This document shows positions 1 to 10,400 of a DNA stretch of 64,000 nt, in pieces. This DNA comes from Xanthomonas sacchari. Lineage in GTDB: Bacteria > Pseudomonadota > Gammaproteobacteria > Xanthomonadales > Xanthomonadaceae. The position numbers were made by a program, and so were the translations under genes. Positions within the stretch are counted from its first letter, which is position 1, and each line of letters opens with the position of its first letter. The stretch lies in NCBI RefSeq assembly GCF_040529065.1, contig NZ_CP132343.1, positions 248,001 through 312,000 of the forward strand, given 5' to 3'. The notes below the pieces were generated by a model. That model had not been told where the DNA came from and did not search any database. It saw only the letters and a list, made by a program, of their open reading frames with translations.

Positions 1-8
1 GGATGCCC

Positions 9-31
9 GTCGCGGCTGAAGCCGCTCCTAC
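9..31. repeat. REP palindrome, class A (copy 1)
   Basis: The core is GCGGCTGAAGCCGC followed by TCCTAC. On the other strand this reads GTAG, a short linker, then the hairpin, which is the usual layout of a RAYT-mobilised REP. The same unit occurs at 18998, 22488, 42577, 42619, 55238, 55932 and 55975. Confidence 0.85.
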
Positions 32-133
32 AATCGCGACGACAGATCTCGCTACGTCACGACAAAGGCGCATTGCTAAAGCACTTGGAATACCCCAAGT
101 CGCTCATCGAGCGCATAGCCCGCGATCGCAAGA

Positions 134-676
134 TCATCCCACCGCCACCTGCGGAATCACCGCCAGCATATCGGTCACGCCGACATCCGCACCCGCCTGG
201 CTGAGCAAGGTGGTGGCCTGGCCGCGATGGTGGGTCTGGTGATTGAAGAAGTGCAGCAGCAGGTCGCCGAAGCGCCGGCAGTGCGACTCGCCACGGGTGT
301 TGCGATAGCACAGCGTCACATCGAGGTCGTCTGGCTGCAGTTCCGTCATCCACGCGGCGATCGTCGCATCCAGGGCCTCGCGTTGCGTCCGCAGGTCCGC
401 CAGGCAGTCGGCCTGCGACGTATCCAGGGTGGCCGGGACTGGTTTGGCGGCGATGGCCCGCAGGGCCGGGTGGCGTGCCGGATGTTGGGCGAAGCGCTGC
501 AGCCAGATCGTGTCGGCCACCACCAGGTGGTTGAGCGTGCCCAGCAGCGATCCGAAGAAGGCGCCGCGTGGCTCGGCGATGGCGGTGTCCGGTAGGGTCG
601 CGGCCGCGGCATAGAGACGCTGGTTCATCCACTGGCTGTAGTCGGCGAACAGCCGCAGTGTGTGCAAGGTGTCCAT
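134..676 (-). CDS. DinB-family protein
   Basis: This 180-aa protein has the DinB/YfiT four-helix fold pattern. An N-terminal stretch (FADYSQWMNQRLY) is followed by LLGTLNHLVVADTIWLQRF with the first conserved His, and near the C-terminus comes LLHFFNHQTHHRGQ, which carries the metal-binding His pair. Members are metal-dependent, often thiol-linked transferases or detoxification enzymes, and the exact reaction is not predictable here. I chose the ATG at 676 because it lies 2 nt beyond the stop of the upstream acetyltransferase and the 12 extra upstream residues lie inside that gene. The two genes form an operon, transcribed acetyltransferase first. Confidence 0.85.
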   Translation of the reverse strand: MDTLHTLRLFADYSQWMNQRLYAAAATLPDTAIAEPRGAFFGSLLGTLNHLVVADTIWLQRFAQHPARHPALRAIAAKPVPATLDTSQADCLADLRTQREALDATIAAWMTELQPDDLDVTLCYRNTRGESHCRRFGDLLLHFFNHQTHHRGQATTLLSQAGADVGVTDMLAVIPQVAVG

Positions 677-678
677 AC

Positions 679-1215
679 TCAGGCGTGCTCCTGGGGTGCG
701 TACAGTTCGCACAAATAGAGTTCGACCTCGGCCGCTTCCGGGCTCAGGCGCACGCGTCCCTGGGCGACAAAGCCCAGCGCGGCGAGCAGCCGCAGCGAGC
801 GCGCGTTGCCCGGGGATACGATCGCGTAGACGCGCGGCATCGCTAATACGCTGCGCGCGTACTCCAGCACCGCGCGCGCCGCCTCGCTGGCGTAGCCGTG
901 GCCCGCGTAGGGTTGCAGCAAGGCATAGCCCAGGTCGGGCGCGGGCAGGGTCGGCCGCAACACCAGCCCGGCCACGCCAAGCCAGGCGCCGTCGTCGCGA
1001 CGCTCCACCGCATACAGGCCGAAGCCGTGCTCGGCGTAGCTGCGCACCGAGCCATCGGCGAGATAGCGGCTAGCCTGCGCTTCGTCGCGCACGCCGCGGT
1101 CGCCGATGTGCGCCAGGAAGCCGGGGTCGTTGAGCAGGGCCAGCATCGGCGCGGCGTCGCGCTCGGGGTCCAGCCGGCGCAGCAGCAGGCGCGCGGTCTC
1201 GATCACGGTGGACAT
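679..1215 (-). CDS. GNAT-family N-acetyltransferase (RimJ/RimL type)
   Basis: A 178-aa acetyl-CoA-dependent acetyltransferase. It starts with the typical ETARLLLRRLDPERDA strand. The middle has LGYALLQPYAGHGYASEAARAVLEYA, the acetyl-CoA-binding region of the RimJ/RimL/Acetyltransf_3 branch, and then VSPGNARSLRLLAALGF. It acylates an amino group in the cytoplasm, but the substrate cannot be read from the sequence. The ATG at 1215 is preceded by a good AGGAG ribosome site, and the 31 extra upstream codons of the open frame look non-coding. It is the first gene of a pair with the DinB protein, with almost no spacing. Confidence 0.88.
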   Translation of the reverse strand: MSTVIETARLLLRRLDPERDAAPMLALLNDPGFLAHIGDRGVRDEAQASRYLADGSVRSYAEHGFGLYAVERRDDGAWLGVAGLVLRPTLPAPDLGYALLQPYAGHGYASEAARAVLEYARSVLAMPRVYAIVSPGNARSLRLLAALGFVAQGRVRLSPEAAEVELYLCELYAPQEHA

Positions 1216-1431
1216 GCAGCGCTCCTGTGGGTGGGGCAGCCAGCGTGGCGCCGCGGCAGCGGCTTGGCAAGCGGTGCCTTCGCCAGGCGACTCGCAACGC
1301 AGACGCACCGGTGCCGCGGGTCTGGAACCGCGAAACAGTCCCGCGCAGAGGCCACCGCACCCGACATCCCGGTCACATGTAACAAACGTCTAGTTAACAG
1401 CTTCACATGGGGTGCCGGTATTCTGACGCCC

Positions 1432-3213
1432 ATGCGACCCATCCCCCGTTTCGCCACCTTCCTGTCCCTGCTCTCCCTGGCCGGCCTCGCCGAGGCCCGC
1501 GGCGTCATCGAAAAGGTGCAGATCCAGGGCCTGAACAAGGACGAGGACGCGGCGATGATCGAGAACATCCAGGTCTCGCTGTCGCTGTACGACGCCATCG
1601 GCAAGGACCAGGGCGAGTCGCGCCTGGAGTATCTGCTGAGCCAGGCCGAAAGCCAGACCCGGCAGGCGCTGGAGCCATTCGGCTACTTCACTCCCAAGAT
1701 CACCGTCGAAGCGCCACGCCAGAACGACAAGCTGACCGTGGTGGTGCACGTGGACAAGGGCGAGCCGGTGCGGGTGCGCAACTTTCATGTGGGCATCACC
1801 GGCCCGGCCGAGGACGACCGCTACCTGGGCGAGGACCTGGAGAACTTCCGGCCGCGCCAGGGCGACGTCTTCGTCAGCAGCGTCTACGAGACCAGCAAGG
1901 TCACCATCACCCGGCGCTTGGCCGAGCGCGGCTACTTCGATGCCGACTTCACCCAGCGCAAAGTCGAGGTGACCCGCGCCGACCACGTCGCCGACATCGA
2001 CCTGAGCTGGGACAGCGGCCGCCGCTACAACATGGGCCCCATCCGCTTCCACCAGGACTACTTCAACCAGAAGCTGTTCGATCCGCTGGTGTACTGGAAG
2101 GAAGGCAGCTACTACCACGAGGGCAAGCTCGACCGCCTGCGCGAGTCGCTGGTCAAGCTCGACTACTTCAGCGTGATCGACATCCAGCCCAAGCCGGAAG
2201 AAGCCGACGCCAACGGCGACGTGCCGGTGGACGTCAACCTCACCCGCGCCAAGCGCAGCATCTACACCGCCGGCCTCAGCTACGGCAGCGAGAGCGGCGC
2301 CGGTGTGCGCCTGGGCGTGGACCGCCGCTACGTCAACGCGCGCGGGCACAAGCTCAGCACGCAGCTGGACTATGCGCAGAAGCGCAAGAGTTTCATCACC
2401 AGCTATCGGATCCCGGCGTTCCGCTGGCTCGACGGCTGGTACACCACCTCGCTGCGCGTCTACGACGAGCAGACCGACTACATCGACCTACGCAACGTCA
2501 AGCTCACCGGCAGTCGCAGCGGCCAGATCAACGAGCACTGGACCGCCATCGCCTCGATCAACGCGCTGCGCGAACGCTGGCGCTACGCCACCGACGAGGT
2601 CTTCGACGGCGCGTTGTACCAGACCTCGACGCTGTTCTATCCGCAGATCGAAGCCGACTACGTCGGCGTCGACGACAAGGTGTTCCCGCGCAAGGGCTTC
2701 AGCGGCAACATCAGCCTGCGCGGCGGTGCCGAGGGTGTGGGCTCGGACGCCAGCTTCGTGCAGGCGCACATGCGGGTGAACTGGTTCCACGGCATCGGCG
2801 ACAACGACCGCCTGATCCTGCGCGGCGAAGCCGGCAGCACCTGGACCGACGCGCTGGTGGCGATGCCGCCGAGCCTGCGTTTCTTCGCCGGCGGCGACAA
2901 CAGCATCCGCGGCTATGCCTTCCGCGAGGTCGGCCCGCGCACGGCGCGGCCGGACCGCTTCGCGCTCGGCGCCAAGCACGTGCTCACCGGCAGCGCCGAG
3001 TACGAGCACTACTTCAAGGGCGGTCCGTGGGGCGGCGCGGTGTTCGTCGATAGCGGCAGCGCCTTCGACGACACGCCGGACTGGCATACCGGCGTCGGCT
3101 TCGGCCTGCGCTGGCGCTCGCCGGTCGGCCCGGTGCGGGTGGACATCGCCCATGGCTTGAACGATCCAGACTCGCAGTTCCAGCTCTATCTCAACATCGG
3201 AGCCAATCTGTGA
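1432..3213 (+). CDS. tamA: Translocation and assembly module outer-membrane protein TamA
   Basis: A 593-aa Omp85-family outer-membrane protein. It has a Sec signal peptide (residues 1-22, ending LAEARG). An N-terminal POTRA region follows, with repeats such as GVIEKVQIQGLNKDEDA and GEPVRVRNFHVGITG. The C-terminal 16-strand barrel includes the GGDNSIRGYAFREVGP signature of Omp85 proteins and ends in a beta signal with terminal Leu. With TamB it inserts autotransporters and other barrel proteins and carries phospholipid traffic. The open frame extends upstream to 898, but the signal peptide fixes the start at 1432. The next gene starts within its stop codon (GTGA overlap), the classical tamAB arrangement. 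Confidence 0.95.
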   Translation: MRPIPRFATFLSLLSLAGLAEARGVIEKVQIQGLNKDEDAAMIENIQVSLSLYDAIGKDQGESRLEYLLSQAESQTRQALEPFGYFTPKITVEAPRQNDKLTVVVHVDKGEPVRVRNFHVGITGPAEDDRYLGEDLENFRPRQGDVFVSSVYETSKVTITRRLAERGYFDADFTQRKVEVTRADHVADIDLSWDSGRRYNMGPIRFHQDYFNQKLFDPLVYWKEGSYYHEGKLDRLRESLVKLDYFSVIDIQPKPEEADANGDVPVDVNLTRAKRSIYTAGLSYGSESGAGVRLGVDRRYVNARGHKLSTQLDYAQKRKSFITSYRIPAFRWLDGWYTTSLRVYDEQTDYIDLRNVKLTGSRSGQINEHWTAIASINALRERWRYATDEVFDGALYQTSTLFYPQIEADYVGVDDKVFPRKGFSGNISLRGGAEGVGSDASFVQAHMRVNWFHGIGDNDRLILRGEAGSTWTDALVAMPPSLRFFAGGDNSIRGYAFREVGPRTARPDRFALGAKHVLTGSAEYEHYFKGGPWGGAVFVDSGSAFDDTPDWHTGVGFGLRWRSPVGPVRVDIAHGLNDPDSQFQLYLNIGANL

Positions 3214-6200
3214 GCGCGCCGCTGGAGCCGACGTCGCCCGGCGCGCCGCCGCCGCCGCGGCGCCCGCGTTTCTATCGGCGCAAGCGCTTCTGGTGGGGCT
3301 CGGCGCTGACCGTTGCCGGCCTGGTGCTGCTGGCGGCGATCGCGCTGTACTGGCTGCTGCAGACCGTGGCCGGGCGCGACGTACTGCTGGCGCAGGTGGT
3401 GGCACGGCTGCCGGCCGGCTCTACGCTCACCTGGGAGCGCGCCGAAGGGCCGCTGGCCGGTCCGTTGATCCTGCACAACCTGGACTTCCGCTACAACGAG
3501 ATCCACTTCACCGCCGAGCGCGCCTACCTGGATCCGGACATCCGCCCGCTGCTCGGGCGCAAGCTGCAACTGGACGCGCTGGAGCTGACCAACGCCACGC
3601 TTAACCTGGCCAAGAGCGACGAACCGTTCGAACTGCCGCGCTGGCCGCAGTCGCTGCCGCAGATCGAAGTGCCGCTGGCGCTGCAGGCCGACCGCATCGC
3701 CATCGACGGCCTGCGCATCACCCAGGCGCAGCAGCCGATGATCGACATCCGCACGCTGCGCGGCGGCGTGGAAGTGGCCAATGGCGAGTTCCGCGCCACC
3801 CAGGTGGTGGTGAACAGCGACCGCGGCGATTTCCGTATCAATGGCGATTACCTGCCGGGCCAGGACTACAAGGCCGACCTCACCGCCAGCGCCGTGCTGC
3901 CGGCCGCACGCGGGCGCACCCCGGCGCGCCTGGGTCTGGTCGCGCGCGGCGACCTGGACAAGATGGAAGTGGCCATCGCCGGCAACGCGCCGGCGCCGCT
4001 GCGCGCCACGCTGGTGTTCACCGGCCGCACCGATCCGGTGTGGGAGTTCGCCGCCAGCAGCAAGGCGCTGGATCCGTCGCTGCTGGTGCCGCCGGCCGAC
4101 GATGCGCCGGCGTCCGTGCCGCTGGCCTTCGACCTGCGCGCCAATGGCAAGGGCGGCAACGCCGACTTGCAGGGCGAACTGTCGCGCGACGGACAGAAGC
4201 TGGTACTCGATCCCTCGCACCTGAGCCTGGACAACCAGGTGCTCACCGTCGCGCCGCTGCAGCTGCGCGCCTTCGACGGGCAACTGCGCCTGCGCGGCAC
4301 CGCCGATCTGCGCGATCCGGACAACGCGCAGCTGCGCTTTGCGGTCAACGCCAGCGGCATGAGCTTCGCCACCGCGCCGGATCCGTCCACCCCGGACGCG
4401 CCGGCGGTGCCGATCAAGCTGGTCGAGGCCAACCTGGGCGTGGCCGGCACCTTGAAGCAATGGGCCACCTACGGCGAGGCCACCGTCGCTCGCGGCAAGG
4501 ACAGTGCCAACCTGCTGCTGGACGTGCGCGGCGACGATCGCCAGGCGCAGCTGAAGCAGGTGCGCGCGACCATGCCCAGCGGCACGCTCGACCTGGGCGG
4601 CAATGTGGCCTGGGTGCCGGAGTTGAACTGGGACGTGCAAGGCACGCTGGCCGGCTTCGACCCCGGCTACTTCGCACCGGGCTGGGACGGCAAGCTGTCC
4701 GGCACCTTCGCCTCGCAGGGCAAGCAGTTGCCGGCGCGGCCGGACGGCAGTGCCGCCGGCTACCAGGTCACGCTCGACATTCCGCGCTTGAACGGAAACC
4801 TGCGCAGCCGCGCGCTCGACGCCAACGCCAAGCTCGCCCTGCAGGGCAGCCAGGGCGAAGGCAAGCTGCAACTGAGCCTGGGCGACAGCCGCCTGCAGGC
4901 GCAGGGCAAGGTCGGCGACCAGCTCGACGTGGACGCGCAACTGCAGCCGCTGCAACTGGCCGACCTGCTGCCTGGCGGCGCCGGCAGCCTGCGCGGCAGC
5001 GTGCAGGTCAAGGGTCGCCGCGACGCGCCCGATCTCACCGCCGATCTCACCGGCAGCGGCCTGAAGTGGGACAGCTACAGCGCCGACAGCCTCAGCCTGC
5101 GCGGACGCCTGCCGTGGCGCGGCAACGGCGGTGAACTCGCCCTGCGCGGCAGCGCGATCAATGCCGGCGTGCTGCTGCAGACACTGAGCGTGGACGCGCG
5201 TGGCGCGGTCGAGAACTTGCAACTCGACGCCAATACCGAGAACGACATGGGCGCGCTGGCCTTGGCCGGGCAGGTGCGCCGCGATGGCGCGCGCTGGCAG
5301 GGCGCCTTGAACACGCTGCGCATCGCCCCGGCCAAGGGCGAGCCGTGGCAGCTGCGGAAGGCGGCCAATTTCAGTGTGGCCGGCAGCGCCTTCAGCCTGT
5401 CCGAGAGCTGCCTGGCGCCGGGCAGCGGCGGCGCCTTGTGCGTGTCCGCCGACTGGCCGAAGCAGGGCCTGACCCTGCGCGGCGACGCCCTGCCGCTCGC
5501 GCTGGTGCAGCCATGGCTGCCGCCCAGCAACGGCCGAAAGATGTACCTGCGCGGCGACCTGTCCATCGACGGCAGCTTCAAGCCGGCCGGCAACGCCTGG
5601 CAGGGTTCGCTGCGCCTGGCCTCGCGCGAAGGCGGCCTGCGCCTGGGCGATAACGCTCGCGGCGAACTTTTGCGCTACGACCAGTTCAGTTTCGTCACCG
5701 ATTTCAGCGCCCAGCACATCCATTCCAAGCTCGGCATCGGCTTCCAGGGCGACGGCTTCGTCGACGCCACCGTCGATACCGGCTGGGATGCGTATGCACC
5801 GTTGAATGGCGAGATCTACATGAACATGGCGCGGCTGTACTGGCTGGAGCTGTTCTCGCCCGATCTGGTGCGGCCCAAGGGCCTGGTCGAAGGCCACGTC
5901 AGCCTGCGCGGCACCCGCTCGCAGCCGGCGATGGGCGGCGACGCCACGCTGAGCAACTTCACCGGCGAACTGCCGGCCCTGGGCCTGACCCTGAGCGAGG
6001 GCAAGGGCCGCTTCGACGCGCAGCCGGACGGCTCGGCGCGCATCGTCGCCTCGGTGAAGTCCGGCGAAGGCACGCTCAACGTCGATGGCGGGCTGTCCTG
6101 GTACGGCGACCGCACGCCGCTGCAGTTGAACATCCGCGGCACCAATGTGCTGGTGTCCAACACCGCCGAACTGCGCGCGGTGGCCAACCCCGACCTGCAG

Positions 6201-7052
6201 TTCGGCATCGCCAACAAGACCATGATGCTGAGCGGCCAAGTCACCGTGCCGTCGGCCGACATCGACCTGGAACGGCTGGACCGCGGCACCTCGCTGTCCG
6301 AGGACGTGGTGGTGCTGGACCCGGCCGACCCCGAGGCCACGCCGACCTCGCCGCTGGAGATGGACCTGCGGGTGACGTTGGGCGACCAGGTCAAGATGGC
6401 CGGCTTCGGCCTCAAGGGCGCGCTGACCGGCGCCATGCAGGTGCGCTCGCGGCCGGGCCGCGAAACCACCGCCACCGGCGGGCTGGACGTCAGTGGCAAG
6501 TACAAGGCGTACGGGCAGGACCTGACCATCACCCGCGGCCAGCTCACCTGGAGCAACAACATCGTCTCCGACCCGCGCATCAACATTCGCGCGCAGCGCC
6601 AGGTCGGCGACGTCACCGCCGGCATCGACGTCACCGGCCGTGCCACCGCCCCGCACGCGGACGTGTGGTCGGACCCGTCGATGTCGCAATCCGAGGCGAT
6701 GTCCTACCTGGTGCTGGGCCGCAGCCTCAGCAACACCAGCAGCGCCGAGGCCGACCAGGTCACTGCCGCGGCCAGCGCGCTGTCGGCCGGCAGCGGCCTG
6801 CTCGCCTCGCAACTCGGCGCCAGGCTCGGCTTCGACGACGCCGGCGTCAGCCAGTCGCGCACCCTCGGCGGCTCGGTGGTGGGCTTCGGCAAGTATCTCT
6901 CGCCGAAACTTTACGTCAGCTACGGCGTGTCGCTGATCGGCAGCGGCTCGGTCCTGACGCTGAAATATCTGCTGGGCCGCGGCTTCGACGCCGAAGTGGA
7001 ATCGAGCACGGTGGAGAACCGGGGGTCGGTGAATTGGCGGAAGGAGAAGTAG
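3210..7052 (+). CDS. tamB: Translocation and assembly module inner-membrane protein TamB
   Basis: A 1280-aa AsmA-like/DUF490 protein anchored in the inner membrane by one N-terminal helix (about residues 30-52, FWWGSALTVAGLVLLAAIAL). A very long periplasmic beta-rich region follows. The C-terminal TamB domain ends with the features that contact TamA: SYLVLGRSLSN, KYLSPKLYVSYGVSL and SVNWRKEK. Length fits the family (about 1200-1300 aa). It starts with GTG, overlapping the tamA stop by 4 nt, so translation is probably coupled. It forms the periplasm-spanning part of the TAM complex, used for outer-membrane protein assembly and lipid transport. Confidence 0.95.
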   Translation: MSAPLEPTSPGAPPPPRRPRFYRRKRFWWGSALTVAGLVLLAAIALYWLLQTVAGRDVLLAQVVARLPAGSTLTWERAEGPLAGPLILHNLDFRYNEIHFTAERAYLDPDIRPLLGRKLQLDALELTNATLNLAKSDEPFELPRWPQSLPQIEVPLALQADRIAIDGLRITQAQQPMIDIRTLRGGVEVANGEFRATQVVVNSDRGDFRINGDYLPGQDYKADLTASAVLPAARGRTPARLGLVARGDLDKMEVAIAGNAPAPLRATLVFTGRTDPVWEFAASSKALDPSLLVPPADDAPASVPLAFDLRANGKGGNADLQGELSRDGQKLVLDPSHLSLDNQVLTVAPLQLRAFDGQLRLRGTADLRDPDNAQLRFAVNASGMSFATAPDPSTPDAPAVPIKLVEANLGVAGTLKQWATYGEATVARGKDSANLLLDVRGDDRQAQLKQVRATMPSGTLDLGGNVAWVPELNWDVQGTLAGFDPGYFAPGWDGKLSGTFASQGKQLPARPDGSAAGYQVTLDIPRLNGNLRSRALDANAKLALQGSQGEGKLQLSLGDSRLQAQGKVGDQLDVDAQLQPLQLADLLPGGAGSLRGSVQVKGRRDAPDLTADLTGSGLKWDSYSADSLSLRGRLPWRGNGGELALRGSAINAGVLLQTLSVDARGAVENLQLDANTENDMGALALAGQVRRDGARWQGALNTLRIAPAKGEPWQLRKAANFSVAGSAFSLSESCLAPGSGGALCVSADWPKQGLTLRGDALPLALVQPWLPPSNGRKMYLRGDLSIDGSFKPAGNAWQGSLRLASREGGLRLGDNARGELLRYDQFSFVTDFSAQHIHSKLGIGFQGDGFVDATVDTGWDAYAPLNGEIYMNMARLYWLELFSPDLVRPKGLVEGHVSLRGTRSQPAMGGDATLSNFTGELPALGLTLSEGKGRFDAQPDGSARIVASVKSGEGTLNVDGGLSWYGDRTPLQLNIRGTNVLVSNTAELRAVANPDLQFGIANKTMMLSGQVTVPSADIDLERLDRGTSLSEDVVVLDPADPEATPTSPLEMDLRVTLGDQVKMAGFGLKGALTGAMQVRSRPGRETTATGGLDVSGKYKAYGQDLTITRGQLTWSNNIVSDPRINIRAQRQVGDVTAGIDVTGRATAPHADVWSDPSMSQSEAMSYLVLGRSLSNTSSAEADQVTAAASALSAGSGLLASQLGARLGFDDAGVSQSRTLGGSVVGFGKYLSPKLYVSYGVSLIGSGSVLTLKYLLGRGFDAEVESSTVENRGSVNWRKEK

Positions 7053-7445
7053 TGCGCCGTTTGAGCACGACGCATGCTGCAACCGCAAAATCTCCTTGAC
7101 AGGCTCCGGTGCGTTCTATCACAGTTCCGCCGGGGATTCAGACTGCGGTAGAGGTGCAGCATTTCGGCAGCGCTACGCGCCGACATGCCTGCGCGCCGTG
7201 ATCCCCAGGGCACGATACTGAAACCAGGGGGAAACATGGATTGTCGCGTCGGCACCGGCTTGCCTGTCACACAGCTGCGCAATCCGTCGCGATTGCCGCC
7301 CTAGCGGTCTCGTCCCATGCTGGCGCCCCGTTTCCGGGCGCCTGCGTTCCGCGCCACATCCAGATTCCGACCGTGTCCCTGTCGCGCATGCCAGATGCGC
7401 TGCAGCCTTCGCACCGGTTGCCGACTGCTTTCTTGAGACTTCTCT
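7053..7445 (+). promoter_or_regulatory. Leader region of the RHS island
   Basis: This is a 393-nt gap between tamB and the large RHS gene with no credible gene. A TTGACA hexamer at 7096-7101 lies 15 nt upstream of TATCAC (7117-7122), a possible but weak sigma-70 promoter. The RHS ATG at 7446 has no strong Shine-Dalgarno sequence. No riboswitch or strong hairpin was recognised. Confidence 0.3.
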
Positions 7446-10400
7446 ATGGATAGGTTCCAGACGTTCTTCCGCTTGCGTGCAGGCCTGGCGCTGTTGGCCC
7501 TCGGATATGCGGCGACCGCCGGTGCGGACGAATTGCGGTACGACCAGAAGTACGTCGAGCGCATCAAGCAATCGCAGGAAATCGGACGCTTGAGCGTCGA
7601 TTCCTTCGGCGAGCAGGTCAGCCTGAAGAACGGCAGTGTGGTGTTCAACTGGACGGACATCGACATCCCCGGCAACAGCAAGCTGCCGGTTCGTCTGCAG
7701 CGTACGCATGTCGTCGAAGACGACGGTGCGGGACGCGGCGGAAAGCTCGACGGTTTCGGCGTCGGCGGTTCGTTCGATGTGCCGTACCTGATGGGTGTGT
7801 TCGGCGCGAACGGTTGGCAGGTGTCCGGCAATAGCCCGAATAGCCGCTGCAGTCAGCCCGCAGAACCACCGAGCTACACCATCCCCGCGCGGGACTATTG
7901 GTCGGGCAACAATCTGCACATCCCGGGTGCGGGCGATCGCCAGATGCTCCGGGATCCTTCGACGCAGTTGCCGGCACCGAACAACGGCGCAAGCTATCCC
8001 TGGATCACCAAGGATTTCTGGCGCTTCTCCTGCCTGGCGAGTACCAAGAACGGCTATCCGGGCGAAGGATTCGTGGCGCTGTCGCCGGAAGGCGACAAGT
8101 ATTACTTCGACTGGGTGGTCAGCAAGACGCACCCATCCATCTCCAAGCGGATGGGTAACTACTCCGCAAGCGCGTCGATGTCGCGTCTGGCGGTGTTTTT
8201 CCTGGCCACACGGGTCGAGGATCGCTTCGGCAATTGGGTCACCTACACCTACAACGGCGATCAGTTGTCGCGTATCGACGCCAGCGATGGCCGCTACATT
8301 CGGGTGACCGGAACTTCTGGTGCCAACATCACTGCGGTCGAATCCAGCATCGGCAACTGGACCTATTCGTACGGCGACAAGTCGTTGACGGTGACGCAAC
8401 CGGATAATGCCCAGTCGCGCTACGTGCAGAGCGGCGACATGATCATTACGCCGACGCCCGCCTTGCCGCTCTATGAAAATCCTCCACGCTGCCCGGCGCC
8501 GGAGATGTCGACCGGCAACTTTACCTACGCCGTCACGTTGCCGAGCAATGCCACGGCAACCTATGCGTTCTCGGTGCAGCGGCATTTCCGCCACAACATC
8601 CCCAAGCAGTGCAACAGCTTCATGGATGCGGCCGGTCCGAGTACCAGCTATCAGTATCTGACCATCCCCAACTTCTCGGACAACTTCACCCTGGTCAGCA
8701 AGTCGATCAGCGGCCCTGGCCTGCCGTCGATGCAGTGGTCGTACACCTACGGCATTGGCGAGGGGGCACTCGCCTTTGCGGAAACGTGCCAGCGGTCCAA
8801 CCTGCCGTCGACCGCGTGCAGAAAGTCGGTGCAAACCGAGGTGCGCGGTCCCGAAAACGACTTCAAACGGTATACGTTCGGCGCCTGGTACAACTTGAAC
8901 GAAGGACTGGACCTGGGGGTTGAGACCGGCTCTTACACCAGCAGTTCGTCCGGGGATACCGTGAACATCCTCAGCACCAGCGTGAACGACTACATCACCA
9001 GCGATGAGGTCGCCAATCAGCCGTTTCCGAACTTCGTCGGTTCTGGCCATGGATCGAACGAGGATGACGTGTCCATCGCAGGGCTCAGGCCGCTGAAGCG
9101 CACCACCATCAGCCAGGATGGCGATACCTTCCAGATGGCAGTGAATAGCTTCGATGTGTTCGCGCGCCCGACCAGCGTGACCCGCTCCAGCGCGTTCAAT
9201 ACCCGCACCGAGGCCACAGCGTATTACGACGACTACACCCGATGGGTGATCGGTCAAGTCGCGTCCGTCACCAAGACGGCGCCGGGCAGCAGCCAGGAGA
9301 TGTCCGCCAACGCCTACGACGCTGCCACTGCGCTGCCGACGCGTTTCTCGCGATTCGGCAAGACCATTCAAACGGTCGCCTACAACGCCGATGGAACAGT
9401 GTCCAAGGTCACCGACGGCAATGGCAATGCCACCAGCCTCAGCGGCTGGAAGCGCGGCATGCCGCAGGGCATCACCTATGCGGACGGCACCAGCGACACG
9501 GCCGTCATCGACGACCGCGGCCTGATCAGCTCGGCGACCGATGAAAACGGCTATGCCACCAGCTACGGCTACGATGCCATGGGGCGATTGACCAGCATCG
9601 CCTATCCCAGCGGCGACACCGTCGCCTGGGCATCGACGGGGCTGGCCTTCGAACAGGTGAACGCAACCGAATTCGGTCTCCCTGCCGGGCACTGGCGGCA
9701 CACCGTATCCACTGGCAACGCCAGGAAGGTCACCTACCTCGATGGCTTGTGGCGGCCGGTGTTGACCCAGGAGTACGACGCCGCGAACGTGGGCGCCACC
9801 CAGCGGTTCAGCCGGTTCACCTATGACCATCAGGGTCACACCTTGTTCGCCTCGTATCCCGGCACGTCCGATCAACTGACGACCGGTACCTGGACGCAGT
9901 ACGACGCGCTCGGCCGGGCCACGGCGGTCTCCCAGGACTCCGAGCTGGGGGTGTTGACGACGAAGACCGAGTACCTGTCGGCGAGCCAGATGCGTGTGAC
10001 CAACCCGCGGGGCAACCAGACCCTGTCGGGTTACCAGGTCTTCGACCGCCCGGGCTACGACGCGCCGGTCTGGTTCCAGCATCCGGAAGGCGCCACCACC
10101 GAGATCAACCGCGACATCTTCGGCAAGCCGCTGTCCATCCGCCGCCACGACGCCAACGGCACTGTGTCGGTCACCCGCAGCTACGTCTACGACACCTACC
10201 AGCAGCTGTGCAAGACGGTGGAACCGGAAACCGGTGCCACCGCCAACGGCTACGACGCTGCCGGCAATCTGGTGTGGAGTGCGGCGGGCCTGTCGCTGCC
10301 CAGCACTACATCGTGCGATGCGGATTCCGCCTTCGCCTCCGGCCGCCGGGTCGATCGCAGCTACGACGTGCGCAACCGGATCAAGGCGCTGAGCTTCCCG

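Noticed and set aside
3186-7088. A 1300-codon open frame antisense to tamB (minus strand)
   Set aside because: A shadow frame typical of GC-rich coding DNA. It is Ala/Gly/Arg/Gln/His-rich with no domain, and it lies wholly over a clear TamB gene.
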